DNA of 64,000 bases. Origin: Actinokineospora sp. NBRC 105648. GTDB lineage: Bacteria; Actinomycetota; Actinomycetes; Mycobacteriales; Pseudonocardiaceae. The DNA lies in contig NZ_BSTR01000004.1 of the NCBI RefSeq assembly GCF_030269645.1, positions 248,001 through 312,000 on the forward strand. The letters are read 5' to 3'. Below, one piece after another: positions 42,858-51,565 of this stretch. Below the pieces are notes generated by a model. The model was not told the DNA's origin. It searched no databases and worked only from the letters and a program-made list of their open reading frames with translations. Positions within the stretch are counted from its first letter, which is position 1, and every line of letters starts with the position of its first letter. The position numbers and the translations under genes are program-made.

Positions 42858-45127
42858 TCGACTCCGTTGACAACGCCAAGGCCACGCCGGAGCAGGCGCA
42901 GCCGTTCCGCGAGCTGGGCCTCAAGGACGACGAGTACGCCCGCATCCGCGAGATCCTCGGCCGCCGCCCCACCGACGCCGAGCTGGCCATGTACTCGGTG
43001 ATGTGGAGCGAGCACTGCTCGTACAAGTCGTCCAAGGTGCACTGGCGGCACTGGTCGGCGAACACCACCCCGGAGATGCAGGCCAAGATGCTCGCGGGCA
43101 TCGGCGAGAACGCCGGTGTGGTCGACATCGGCGACGGCTGGGCGGTCACCTTCAAGCTGGAGTCGCACAACCACCCGTCCTACGTGGAGCCCTACCAGGG
43201 CGCCGCGACCGGCGTCGGCGGCATCGTCCGCGACATCATGGCGATGGGCGCCCGCCCGCTGGCCGTGATGGACCCGCTGCGCTTCGGCGCCCCCGACCAC
43301 CCCGACACCAAGCGCGTGCTGCCCGGCATCGTCGCGGGCGTCGGCGGCTACGGCAACTGCCTCGGCCTGCCCAACATCGGCGGCGAGGTCGTGTTCGACC
43401 CGTCCTACCAGGGCAACCCGCTGGTCAACGCGCTCTGCGTCGGCGCGATGCGGGTCGAGGACCTGCACCTGGCGCACGCCTCGGGCACCGGCAACAAGGT
43501 CATCCTCTTCGGCGCCCGCACCGGTCTCGACGGCATCGGCGGCGTCTCCGTCCTGGCGTCGGAGACCTTCTCCGGCGACGAGGGCGGCACCGGTCGCAAG
43601 AAGCTGCCCGCGGTCCAGGTCGGCGACCCGTTCACCGAGAAGGTGCTCATCGAGTGCTGCCTGGAGCTCTTCGCCGAGGGCATCGTCGTCGGCATCCAGG
43701 ACCTCGGCGGCGCGGGCCTGTCCTGCGCCACCAGTGAGCTGGCCAGCGCCGGCGACGGCGGCATGCACGTCGAGCTCGACCGGGTTCCGTTGCGCGCCAA
43801 CGGGATGACCCCCGCCGAGATCCTCTCCAGCGAGTCGCAGGAGCGGATGTGCGCGGTGGTCAAACCGTCCGATGTGGACGCGTTCATGCGGGTGTGCGCC
43901 AAGTGGGACGTGATCGCCACCGAGATCGGCGAGGTCACCGAGGGCGACCGCCTGGTCATCACCTGGCACGGTGAGACCGTCGTCGACGTCCCGCCGCGCA
44001 CCGTGGCGCACGAGGGCCCGATGTACGAGCGCCCGATCGCCCGGCCCGCCGACCAGGACGAGCTGGTCGCCGACACCCCGGACCGGCTCGCCCGACCGTC
44101 CACACCGGACGAGATCAGGGCCGAGATCGTCCGGATGGCGGCGAGTCCGAACCTGGCGTCGCGGCGCTGGGTCACCGAGCAGTACGACCGCTACGTGCGC
44201 GGCGGCACCGTGCTCGCCCAGCCCGCCGACGCGGGCATGATCCGGGTCGACGAGCAGACCGGCCGCGGCGTCGCGCTGGCCACCGACTGCAACGGGCGCT
44301 TCGTCAAGCTCGACCCGTACACCGGCACCCAGCTCGCGCTCGCTGAGGCCTACCGCAACGTCGCGGTCTCCGGCGCCACCCCGCTCGCGGTCACCAACTG
44401 CCTCAACTTCGGCTCGCCCGAGGACCCGGCGGTCATGTGGCAGTTCGAGCAGGCCGTGCGCGGTCTCGCCGAGGGCTGCAAGGAGCTCGGCATCCCGGTC
44501 ACCGGCGGCAACGTCAGCTTCTACAACCAGACCGGCAGCACCGCGATCCTGCCCACCCCGGTCGTCGGCGTGCTCGGCGTGATCGACGACGTCCGCCGCC
44601 GCATCCCCACCGGCATCGGCGCCGAGGCGGGCGAGACCCTGCTGCTGCTCGGCGACACCCGTGATGAGTTCGGCGGGTCCGAGTGGGCGAACTTCGTGCA
44701 CGGCCACCTCGGCGGCACCCCGCCGAAGGTCGACCTGGCCAGGGAGAAGCTGCTCGCCGACATCCTGGTGGCGGGCTCGCGCGACGGCATGATCTCGGCC
44801 GCGCACGACCTGTCCGACGGCGGGCTCGCGCAGACCCTGGTCGAGACTTGCCTCATCGGCGAGGTCGGCGCCCGGGTCTTCCTCGACCCCGACCAGGACC
44901 CGTTCGTCCAGCTGTTCAGCGAGTCCGCCGGTCGGGTGCTGGTGGCCGTGCCCCGCTCGGAGGAGCTGCGCTTCACCGAGATGTGCACCGCCCGCGGCCT
45001 GCCGTGGCGGCGCACCGGCGTGGTCGACCCGGAGTCGACCTCGCTGGAGATCCAGGACATCGGCGACCTGCCGCTGGCCGAGCTGCGCGAGGCGTGGGAA
45101 GGCACCCTCCCCGCGCTGTTCGGCTAG
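42854..45127 (+). CDS. purL: phosphoribosylformylglycinamidine synthase subunit PurL
   Basis: The 757-aa ATP-dependent synthase subunit. Family motifs: [12 protein letters not shown] at the start, [59 protein letters not shown] and the second half [27 protein letters not shown]. Nothing is missing. The GTG at 42854 overlaps purQ; a much longer frame to 42527 lies entirely inside purQ and is a shadow. The next gene starts three bases after the stop. Confidence 0.97.
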   Translation: MIDSVDNAKATPEQAQPFRELGLKDDEYARIREILGRRPTDAELAMYSVMWSEHCSYKSSKVHWRHWSANTTPEMQAKMLAGIGENAGVVDIGDGWAVTFKLESHNHPSYVEPYQGAATGVGGIVRDIMAMGARPLAVMDPLRFGAPDHPDTKRVLPGIVAGVGGYGNCLGLPNIGGEVVFDPSYQGNPLVNALCVGAMRVEDLHLAHASGTGNKVILFGARTGLDGIGGVSVLASETFSGDEGGTGRKKLPAVQVGDPFTEKVLIECCLELFAEGIVVGIQDLGGAGLSCATSELASAGDGGMHVELDRVPLRANGMTPAEILSSESQERMCAVVKPSDVDAFMRVCAKWDVIATEIGEVTEGDRLVITWHGETVVDVPPRTVAHEGPMYERPIARPADQDELVADTPDRLARPSTPDEIRAEIVRMAASPNLASRRWVTEQYDRYVRGGTVLAQPADAGMIRVDEQTGRGVALATDCNGRFVKLDPYTGTQLALAEAYRNVAVSGATPLAVTNCLNFGSPEDPAVMWQFEQAVRGLAEGCKELGIPVTGGNVSFYNQTGSTAILPTPVVGVLGVIDDVRRRIPTGIGAEAGETLLLLGDTRDEFGGSEWANFVHGHLGGTPPKVDLAREKLLADILVAGSRDGMISAAHDLSDGGLAQTLVETCLIGEVGARVFLDPDQDPFVQLFSESAGRVLVAVPRSEELRFTEMCTARGLPWRRTGVVDPESTSLEIQDIGDLPLAELREAWEGTLPALFG

Positions 45128-45130
45128 CCA

Positions 45131-45949
45131 GTGTCCACTGAGGACGAGGAAGCGCGCGTCGTCCACCACGGCGACGCGCGCAACGTCGTCCAGGCCGGGC
45201 GGGTCATCGGCAACATCACGGTGACCACCGCCCGCTGGTCCACCCGCACCAGGCTCGCGGCGCTGGGGGCCGTCGTCGTGCTCGGCACGGCGGCGGCCCT
45301 CTACTTCGCCTTGCGACCGGAGCCGCGCCAGTCGGTCAGCGTGATCGCCCAAGTGACCTCCGGCTCGTGCGCGGGTGGCTGGGTGGTGCCCGACACGGAC
45401 CAACCGGTGCCGCTCACCGGTGGCCCGGCCAATCGGCCGCCGGGAGCGGTGCAGGCCGACAAGGGCATCGTGGTCGTCACCGTGCAGGGCGATCAAGAGA
45501 AAACCGTTGTGCTGCAAGAGATGCGGGTGGATGTCGTGGCGCGTCACCCGGCCATGATCGGCGTCTTCCTGCCGACCCCGTGCGGCGGCGACCTCACCCC
45601 GCGCACCTTCGAGGTCGACCTCGCCAAACCCGCCCCCGCGGCAGTGGGAACAGCGGGCAAGAGCGGCGGCGAGGACATCCCGGCGCCCAGCTTCCCCTTC
45701 ACGGTGAGCGAGACCGACCCGGAGCAGCTGGAGATCTCCGCCCGCAGCACCACCGAGGACGTCGAGTGGCGGCTACGCCTGGTCTGGACCTCCGGAGACC
45801 AGCGCGGCGAGTCCGTTGTGGACGATGCTGGCCGACCGTTCCGCACCACCGCCAAGTCCGCGGTGAGCAAGGACTACTGCGTCGACTGGACGATCAACGC
45901 GTGGGCACCCCGCGGTCGGCCGACCAACCCCTGCCCGCCGATGGACTAG
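45131..45949 (+). CDS. single-pass membrane protein with N-terminal VVQAG motif
   Basis: 272 aa. The cytosolic N-terminus has HHGDARNVVQAGRVIGNITV, a short beta-hairpin motif (N-V-V-Q-A-G-x-I-x-G) that also appears in actinobacterial conflict proteins. One membrane helix follows (RLAALGAVVVLGTAAALYFAL), then an extracellular domain with three cysteines that may form disulphides (SGSCAGGWVV, PTPCGGDLT, KDYCVDWT). Function unknown. It begins three bases after purL and may be read through from it, but a role in purine synthesis is unlikely. The GTG start is the only possibility. Confidence 0.65.
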   Translation: MSTEDEEARVVHHGDARNVVQAGRVIGNITVTTARWSTRTRLAALGAVVVLGTAAALYFALRPEPRQSVSVIAQVTSGSCAGGWVVPDTDQPVPLTGGPANRPPGAVQADKGIVVVTVQGDQEKTVVLQEMRVDVVARHPAMIGVFLPTPCGGDLTPRTFEVDLAKPAPAAVGTAGKSGGEDIPAPSFPFTVSETDPEQLEISARSTTEDVEWRLRLVWTSGDQRGESVVDDAGRPFRTTAKSAVSKDYCVDWTINAWAPRGRPTNPCPPMD

Positions 45950-46002
45950 TGGCTCGTCGCGGAACGTCACTCATTACCCAGCCGACGTCGCGTGACACAC
46001 CA

Positions 46003-46830
46003 CTAGCGCACTGGCACGCAGGCCTTGTTCTCCAGGGTGAGGTCGATTTGGCCACCCGCCTTGAAGGTCATCGTCAGCTCGGTGCCGTTGCCCTGCCGGG
46101 CTTTGAGGTAGTCGGGTTGCGCTGGGCGTTTGTCCACCTGCCAGTCGGCGCCCAGCGCTGCGGCCACCGCCGCCTTCGCCGCCGCGCTGTCCATGCCTAT
46201 GGGTAGGTGCGTACTCGATGCCGCGTACCAGCTCACGCCCGCTGGTTTCTGGGGGCAGGTGGACAAAGTGGCCCCCGGTGCGTCGCGGACGTCCCCGGAA
46301 GCCGGGTACGTCTTGAACGGCTTTTCCTGCCGCAGCGCCGAATACACGTCATCCGCGGCGACCACGGCGGGCTTGAAGCTCCTCGACACCGCCGCCGCCT
46401 GCGCGTCTGACAGGTCCGGCCGCACGTCGACGGCCAGCTCTTGGCCGCGCTCGGCCACCGAGCACTCGGCCTGCTCGGCCCGCACCTTGTCCCCGCGCAA
46501 CGCCACCCGCGTCTTGTAGGGCCCGATCAGGAAGACGTCGAAACCGGCCGCTTCCTGCGGCTGCCAACCCAGCTTGACCGCCTTCGCGCGCAGCTTGGTC
46601 GCCGACCCGCTCGGCAGCGTGGCGTCGGCCCAGACGACCACGTTGCTCGCGTCCGGGTCGTCCATGACGCTGCCGCAGGTGGCCGCCTGGAAGGCCGGTT
46701 TCACCGTCGGGTCGACCGCCGCCAGCAGTTCCGTGACCACCTCGCTGACCGCGGGCGGCACCGGTGCGGGCCTGGACTCCGCGCAGCCCGCCACCAGCAG
46801 AACCGCCAGCAAGCCCAGTAGCAGTCTCAC
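46003..46830 (-). CDS. lipoprotein closing a type VII-associated operon (275 aa)
   Basis: A lipoprotein: LLLGLLAVLLVAGC with Cys at 16 is the lipobox. The mature part is rich in paired cysteines (AATCGSVMDDPDASN, ECSVAERGQEL, STCPQKPAGV, ENKACVPV) and has two similar segments, both with an A-L-G-x-D/W pattern. It is not recognised. The GTG start overlaps the preceding hydrolase's stop as GTGA. It probably sits on the outer face of the membrane and partners the secreted hydrolase. Confidence 0.72.
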   Translation of the reverse strand: MRLLLGLLAVLLVAGCAESRPAPVPPAVSEVVTELLAAVDPTVKPAFQAATCGSVMDDPDASNVVVWADATLPSGSATKLRAKAVKLGWQPQEAAGFDVFLIGPYKTRVALRGDKVRAEQAECSVAERGQELAVDVRPDLSDAQAAAVSRSFKPAVVAADDVYSALRQEKPFKTYPASGDVRDAPGATLSTCPQKPAGVSWYAASSTHLPIGMDSAAAKAAVAAALGADWQVDKRPAQPDYLKARQGNGTELTMTFKAGGQIDLTLENKACVPVR

Positions 46831-48158
46831 TTCTGGCGCTCCACTTTGTACTGGTGGGTCTCCACCGACACGCCGCTGAAGAAGATCCCGGCGCTGTCGC
46901 GGAACCGCACCACCGACGGGTCCGTGCTGCCGTCGAGCTGTCGGGCCGCCTCGGTGTAGTTGCCGTTGATGGCGTGGTTGCCGCCGATGGTGCCGCTCTG
47001 GTTGTCGAACTTCACCGTGGTGCGGTTGTCGCTCGCCGGGTTCTCCGCCGCGTCCAGGTGCGGCACGATGTCGCCGTTGTTCTCCAGCGACAGCATCTGC
47101 ACCCGCTCGGGCACCTCGATCCCGCCCACCGGCGACCCCGCCGTCACCACGTGCGTGACGTTGTAGCCGTCGGCCAGCAGCGGGTCGACCGACCGCGCCG
47201 CGACGATGCCGCCCTGGCTGTGGCCCACCAGCATCAGCGGCGCGTCCTTGGGCACCCCGGCGTCGCGCAGTGCCTGCTGGATGCCCTCCTGCAGCACCGT
47301 CGGGTTGCCCGCGATCGCGTCGACGTTGGTGCCGAAGTCGTTGGCGCTGCCGCCGTCCTGCCCCGGCAGGTTCCACACCTTGGTGCCCGGGATGTCGACG
47401 ATGTAGGCGACCGACCCGTCGGGCTGCGTGACCGCGCGGATGTCGATGTTGGCGTCGGTGCCGTTGCGGTGGTCCAGGCCGTTGAACAGCTCACCCAGGT
47501 TCGACGGCGGGTCCACCGCGATCGGGTCGCGGTCGAGCCCCAGGTCGCTGAGCCGGGGGTCGCCGTCGGGGTAGGCGGCGGCGACCAGGTCGGTGAGCGT
47601 CGCCAGGTCGGTGGGCAGCCCGAGCGCGCTGAGCGCACCGGGCGTCATGCCCAGCACGGTGTCGATCATCCCGGGGTGCTCGACCAGCCACTTCTGCCAG
47701 TCGCCGTCGTAGTTGAACGCGATGTCCGCGCCGATCGCGGCGACTGTCCCGGCTGCCACCGCCGCCCCCGGCGGGGTCACCACGGCCACGCCCGCCAGCC
47801 ACCGGGACGCCTCCAGCGCCTTGGCGTTGAGGTCGTCGGCGAACTGGTACGCCTGGTTGGTCGCGCGCAGCGTCAGCCCGCGCAGCCCGATCGCCGCCGA
47901 GGTCGCGGTGAGCCCGCTCGGGCCGTCCAGCGCGCCGAGCATCGCCCCCTCGAAGCGCGCCGCGCCCACCGGGTTCAAGATCGCCGACGCCAGCAGGTCG
48001 GGGTCGGCGAGGTACTTGTGGCTGGTCACCGCGATGCCCAGGGTCTCCCCGGCCACGTCGTCGGTCAGCACGCCCATCGCGGCGAGGTCCTCGTAGAACG
48101 CCTCGCTGCCGCCTGCGCCACCGGCGACGCTGAGGTTGCTCACTCCAGGCCCGGTCAT
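46827..48158 (-). CDS. alpha/beta-hydrolase of a type VII module (443 aa)
   Basis: The C-terminal half has a lipase/esterase elbow GHSQGG (S nucleophile) in MLVGHSQGGIVAARSV, then NNGDIVPHLDAAEN and GGNHAINGNY, giving candidate catalytic Asp and His. The N-terminal 200 residues are helical and may be the export or targeting region; no Sec signal is visible. EspG-like and WXG genes precede it in the operon, so it is likely exported through a type VII apparatus encoded elsewhere. A possible lipid or wall-ester substrate is inferred only. Overlaps its neighbours by 4 bp. Confidence 0.78.
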   Translation of the reverse strand: MTGPGVSNLSVAGGAGGSEAFYEDLAAMGVLTDDVAGETLGIAVTSHKYLADPDLLASAILNPVGAARFEGAMLGALDGPSGLTATSAAIGLRGLTLRATNQAYQFADDLNAKALEASRWLAGVAVVTPPGAAVAAGTVAAIGADIAFNYDGDWQKWLVEHPGMIDTVLGMTPGALSALGLPTDLATLTDLVAAAYPDGDPRLSDLGLDRDPIAVDPPSNLGELFNGLDHRNGTDANIDIRAVTQPDGSVAYIVDIPGTKVWNLPGQDGGSANDFGTNVDAIAGNPTVLQEGIQQALRDAGVPKDAPLMLVGHSQGGIVAARSVDPLLADGYNVTHVVTAGSPVGGIEVPERVQMLSLENNGDIVPHLDAAENPASDNRTTVKFDNQSGTIGGNHAINGNYTEAARQLDGSTDPSVVRFRDSAGIFFSGVSVETHQYKVERQK

Positions 48159-48946
48159 GCCAACGCCTCCGCCACGTAGGGGGCCACCCAGACCCCGAGA
48201 TCGGCCCGCTCGACCGGCACCAGTTCGACCAGCCTGCGGCCCGCGCCGCTGGCCGCGGGCTGGATGCCGATCCAGCCGGTGTCGCTGTGCAGCCAGGTCA
48301 GCTGCGCGTTGCGCACCTCGCCGCCGACCACCGCGGTGACCAGGACGCGCAGCACGCCGTCGGTGCGCCGGACGACGTCGAGCGCCAGCTCCGCCTCCGC
48401 CTTGGGCAGCTTCAGCTCGGCCAGCACGTACCCCGGCGCCTCCGGGTCGGCCTCGCGCAGCAGGTCGGCCACGCCCAGCTCGTGCAGCGCCGCCAGCGGG
48501 ACCACGCCGCGCAGCGGCTCCTGGTCGTCGTCGCCGTCGAGCGCGGAGCCGATCCCGGCTTCCTCGGCGGGCACCGCGCGCACCAGCTCGCGGCCCAGCT
48601 CGACCGCGGCGAACAGCGAGAGCTCCACCCCGGCGTCGGGCAGCAGGAACAGCGACGCGCCCAGCTCACCGGCCACCACGTGCAGGCTGCGCGACCCGCG
48701 CGAGCCCGCGGTGGCAGTGGTGTCGACCATCAGCCGCGGTCCGGCGACCACCCGCAGGTTCGCCGCGATCGACGGGTGCACGTCACCGTCGACCAGCACA
48801 CGCTTGGCCGCGAGGTCACCCACGTCGGCGATGTCGGGGGCGGGCGCCCAGTCCGGCGGCATGCTCAGCCCCAGGTCAGCGACCAGGTAGGCGTATTCGG
48901 CCGCGGTCAGCGCGATCCGGTGCGCGGCGGGAACGGTGGACGTCAT
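48155..48946 (-). CDS. EspG-family type VII secretion chaperone (263 aa)
   Basis: EspG proteins bind the helical tip of PE/PPE-type substrates in the cytosol. The sequence has the family pattern ALTAAEYAYLVADLGLSMPPDW, the central RELVRAVPAEE, and the LDVVRRTDGVLRVLV strand followed by GWIGIQPAASG. ATG immediately follows the stop of the WXG gene. It is diverged from the EspG at 59063, suggesting that each module has its own chaperone. Confidence in family is moderate, as EspGs vary much in sequence. Confidence 0.68.
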   Translation of the reverse strand: MTSTVPAAHRIALTAAEYAYLVADLGLSMPPDWAPAPDIADVGDLAAKRVLVDGDVHPSIAANLRVVAGPRLMVDTTATAGSRGSRSLHVVAGELGASLFLLPDAGVELSLFAAVELGRELVRAVPAEEAGIGSALDGDDDQEPLRGVVPLAALHELGVADLLREADPEAPGYVLAELKLPKAEAELALDVVRRTDGVLRVLVTAVVGGEVRNAQLTWLHSDTGWIGIQPAASGAGRRLVELVPVERADLGVWVAPYVAEALA

Positions 48947-49471
48947 CTACGCGACTCCTTGCGCCTGCATGTACTGCCCGACCTCGAGCCACTGCTTGTC
49001 CCCGGCGGCCGGGAGGCTGTGCGGCTGGTACTTCCAGCCCTCCCACGGCGGCCGCGGCGGCTGCGGGGAGTCGCCGCCGAAGCCCAGCGCGCTGCCGACC
49101 GAGTCGACCATGTCCGAGACCGCCTTGTTGAACCGGTCCACGGCCTGGTTGAACCGGTCGATCGCGTTGTTGAACCAGTTGACCACGGCCTCGGCGATCC
49201 GCTTGATCGCCGCGATCAGCTCGCGCACCTGCTGGGCGTGCTGCCGCAGCAGCGCGGCGGCCTCGTCGAGCTTGGTCGCGGTGCCGTCGAGGGTCTTGCG
49301 GTCGCCCGCCACGGTCTCCCGGCAGCGCTCGGCGGCGATGGACTTCCAGCGCATCGCGCGCGCCTGCTTGTCCATGTCCGCGCCGTGCTTGCGCACCTCG
49401 TCGGCCCGCTGCTCGATCTGACCGGCCAGCCGGTCGAGCTCGTCGGGATCGCCGTAGAACGCCATCTCCAC
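48947..49471 (-). CDS. WXG100-like helical protein (174 aa)
   Basis: Long helical hairpin: DELDRLAGQIEQRADEVRKH, then RWKSIAAERCRETV in place of W-x-G, and TLDGTATKLDEAAALLRQHA, followed by an amphipathic stretch (VVNWFNNAIDRFNQAVDRF) and a Pro-rich tail. This is like the larger WXG100 relatives that begin toxin and hydrolase operons. GTG at 49471 or ATG at 49465 may be the start; the ATG is as plausible. It is the first gene of the four-gene reverse operon. Confidence 0.7.
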   Translation of the reverse strand: MEMAFYGDPDELDRLAGQIEQRADEVRKHGADMDKQARAMRWKSIAAERCRETVAGDRKTLDGTATKLDEAAALLRQHAQQVRELIAAIKRIAEAVVNWFNNAIDRFNQAVDRFNKAVSDMVDSVGSALGFGGDSPQPPRPPWEGWKYQPHSLPAAGDKQWLEVGQYMQAQGVA

Positions 49472-49535
49472 CCCCAGCTAGCGGGCCACCGTCACGGCAG
49501 CTTTTGACGGCACCCGGCCGGTTCCGGTTCCACGG

Positions 49536-50405
49536 TCACCGGACCCAATCGTGGAACCGGGCGCCGCTGAACTTGCTCTCGCCGCGGAACTCGGTCCGCT
49601 GGACGCGCAGCGGCCCGCGGAAGATCACCCCGCTGAACCACGCCCGGCGGTGGAACACGGTGTCGTGCATGTGCAGGATGCCGTCGTTGACCATGCCGGT
49701 GAGCCACGCGTCGCCGTACACCTGCGATCCCCACAACGCGTTCGAGCTGTGCAAACGCGCGTAGCGCATGGTCAACTCGCCGATCGACCGCCCGGAGAGG
49801 TCGAAGTACTCCAGTTCGGCGCCGGTCAGGTCCAGGTCGTAGTGCGGCTCTTGGCCCGCGGGTGCCAAGAGGTCTGAGATGAGCCGTTGCGCGGTCTTGC
49901 GCACCTGGTAGTCCCCGTCTTCGACGGGGGCGCGCAGGTAAGAGCACAGGACGTCCAAGACGGTCTGCGTGTAGTACGGACGTGCCCGCGCGAGACCGGT
50001 GAGAACGTGCAACGCGCCTACCCGGACCTGAGCGGCATCGTTGCCCAAGAGCTCGACGGCCTTGGCGAACCGCTCGTCGGCCACCCGTTCGCGGTCGAGG
50101 TCCGTGCGGGTGTTCTCCAACTCTTGGCGGCGCTCCTCTACCCGGCGCCTGCGGTCGTTGAGCCAGAGCGCGTAGAGCGCGATCACCGCGCCGCCGGCAA
50201 GACCACCGGTCTTGAGCGCTTCGCCGCGGTTGGCGTTGGGCTCGGTCAGCAGCCACCCGGCCACCGCGCCCAGCAGACCGATGGAGGTCAAGAGCGCCAC
50301 GGCCAGCCACAGCCGGTCCTTGGGCTTGCGGATCACCGAGACGATGCCGACGATGACACCCGCGACGAGGAAGACGAGTCCGGTGATCAGGAAGGCCAGG
50401 CTCAC
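49536..50405 (-). CDS. membrane-anchored pentapeptide-repeat-like protein (289 aa)
   Basis: Two membrane helices at the N-terminus (LAFLITGLVFLVAGVIVGIV and LWLAVALLTSIGLLGAVAGW) with a third after a short loop (GGAVIALYALWL), then a charged helix (RRRVEERRQELENTRTDLDR) and a C-terminal region built of A(D/N)LxX-like pentapeptides (LDLTGAELEYFDLSGRSI; RVQRTEFRGESKFSGARF). Related proteins are called YjbI-like pentapeptide proteins and often occur near conflict genes. A role cannot be given. GTG start. Confidence 0.7.
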   Translation of the reverse strand: MSLAFLITGLVFLVAGVIVGIVSVIRKPKDRLWLAVALLTSIGLLGAVAGWLLTEPNANRGEALKTGGLAGGAVIALYALWLNDRRRRVEERRQELENTRTDLDRERVADERFAKAVELLGNDAAQVRVGALHVLTGLARARPYYTQTVLDVLCSYLRAPVEDGDYQVRKTAQRLISDLLAPAGQEPHYDLDLTGAELEYFDLSGRSIGELTMRYARLHSSNALWGSQVYGDAWLTGMVNDGILHMHDTVFHRRAWFSGVIFRGPLRVQRTEFRGESKFSGARFHDWVR

Positions 50406-50456
50406 CGGCCGGAACCTACCGCACCCGGGGCGGCACCCCTGGGCGCGGCGGGCGGG

Positions 50457-51260
50457 TCAGCCGGTGGCCAGGACCCTGAGCCGGTCGGGAGTGCCGTTGA
50501 AGTAGTCCTGGTCGAGCGGGGTGGAGGTGTACTGCCAGAACGTCCACACCGGCCAGTTGTTCGGGAGGGTGCCCACGGTCGAGGAGTAGCGGGCGACCCA
50601 GAGGGGGTTGGTGCCGGAGAACGTCTGCGCGGTGCCCACGCACTGCGACCACCAGTTGGTGCTTGTGTAGAAGACGGCGTCGCGGCCCGTGCGGGCGCGG
50701 TAGGTGCCCGCGAACTCGCGGATCCAGGCAGCCATGTCCGGCTGGGTCTTGCCGTAGCAAGTCGGGCCGTAGGGGTTGTACTCAAGGTCGGCGACGCCCG
50801 GCAGCGTCTTACCGTCGCGCGACCACCCGCCCCCGTTGCTCACGAAGTAGTTCGCCTGCGCCGCGCCGGAGGACTTGTCGGGCAGCGCGAAGTGGTACGC
50901 GCCGCGCACCATGCCCACGCTGTACGAGCCGTTGTACTGCTGGGCGAAGTACGGATTGGTGTAAGAGGTGCCCTCGGTCGCCTTAACGTAAGCGAACCGT
51001 TTGCCCTGGTTCCACCAAGAGGCCCAGTTGACGTTCCCCTGGTAACTGGCCACATCCATGCCGGACACCGTGGCGGCCGGGGCTATCGGGACCGGCCCGC
51101 GCTCAGCACCCTCGTGCAGTCGGATCTGCGAGCCCAACTCGTGGTTCATGATCCGGTCGGCCCGCTCGGACGCGCTCGCCGGGGCGGCGAGGAAGGCGGT
51201 CGACAGGACCGTGAGGACGGTCGTCAGGACGGGTCTGGCGCAGTGAGCTGTGGAGTGCAT
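50457..51260 (-). CDS. secreted GH25-family lysozyme (267 aa)
   Basis: A muramidase that cleaves peptidoglycan. Signal peptide (VLTTVLTVLSTAFLAAPASA), then the GH25 barrel with the catalytic acids in VSGMDVASYQGNVNW (Asp), KATEGTSYTNPYF and GVADLEYNPYG (Asp and Glu). A Trp-rich C-terminus (WPVWTFWQYTST) is typical. Length is as usual for cellosyl-like enzymes. The ATG at 51260 with AAAGGGC upstream is preferred; the longer frame to 51494 has no signal peptide. Confidence 0.92.
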   Translation of the reverse strand: MHSTAHCARPVLTTVLTVLSTAFLAAPASASERADRIMNHELGSQIRLHEGAERGPVPIAPAATVSGMDVASYQGNVNWASWWNQGKRFAYVKATEGTSYTNPYFAQQYNGSYSVGMVRGAYHFALPDKSSGAAQANYFVSNGGGWSRDGKTLPGVADLEYNPYGPTCYGKTQPDMAAWIREFAGTYRARTGRDAVFYTSTNWWSQCVGTAQTFSGTNPLWVARYSSTVGTLPNNWPVWTFWQYTSTPLDQDYFNGTPDRLRVLATG

Positions 51261-51565
51261 GGGTCGCCCTTTCCGAGTGCCCGGATGATCGGGAGCCTGT
51301 ACAGGGGGTAGCCGCTCGTGTGTCGATTGTGATCGGATAACCATCAATTTGTCACGCTGTTGCGTGAATTCCTCACTAGATCGGGGGTGATCTGGGGTAA
51401 CGACTTCCGCTGTGGTCGGGAAGTCCCCCACGGCCGACACCTGCGCGTGACCAACCGGCTGCGCTATGTCAACTGAGGACTTCTCCGGCCGCAAACACGC
51501 ATCCGGGCTGGCTACCTGGCGTTGAACAGGCGAGACTTTGCGTGGACATCGGGGAAGGAGAGCGG
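51261..51565. other. 305-bp divergent promoter region
   Basis: Lies between the lysozyme and the GGDEF-EAL gene. No open gene, hairpin or known operator was found. It must contain both promoters. Confidence 0.4.

Noticed and set aside
42680..45547. 955-codon reverse-strand open frame over purL
   Set aside because: Highly biased antisense of purL, a well-recognised gene. High GC content keeps the reverse frames open.
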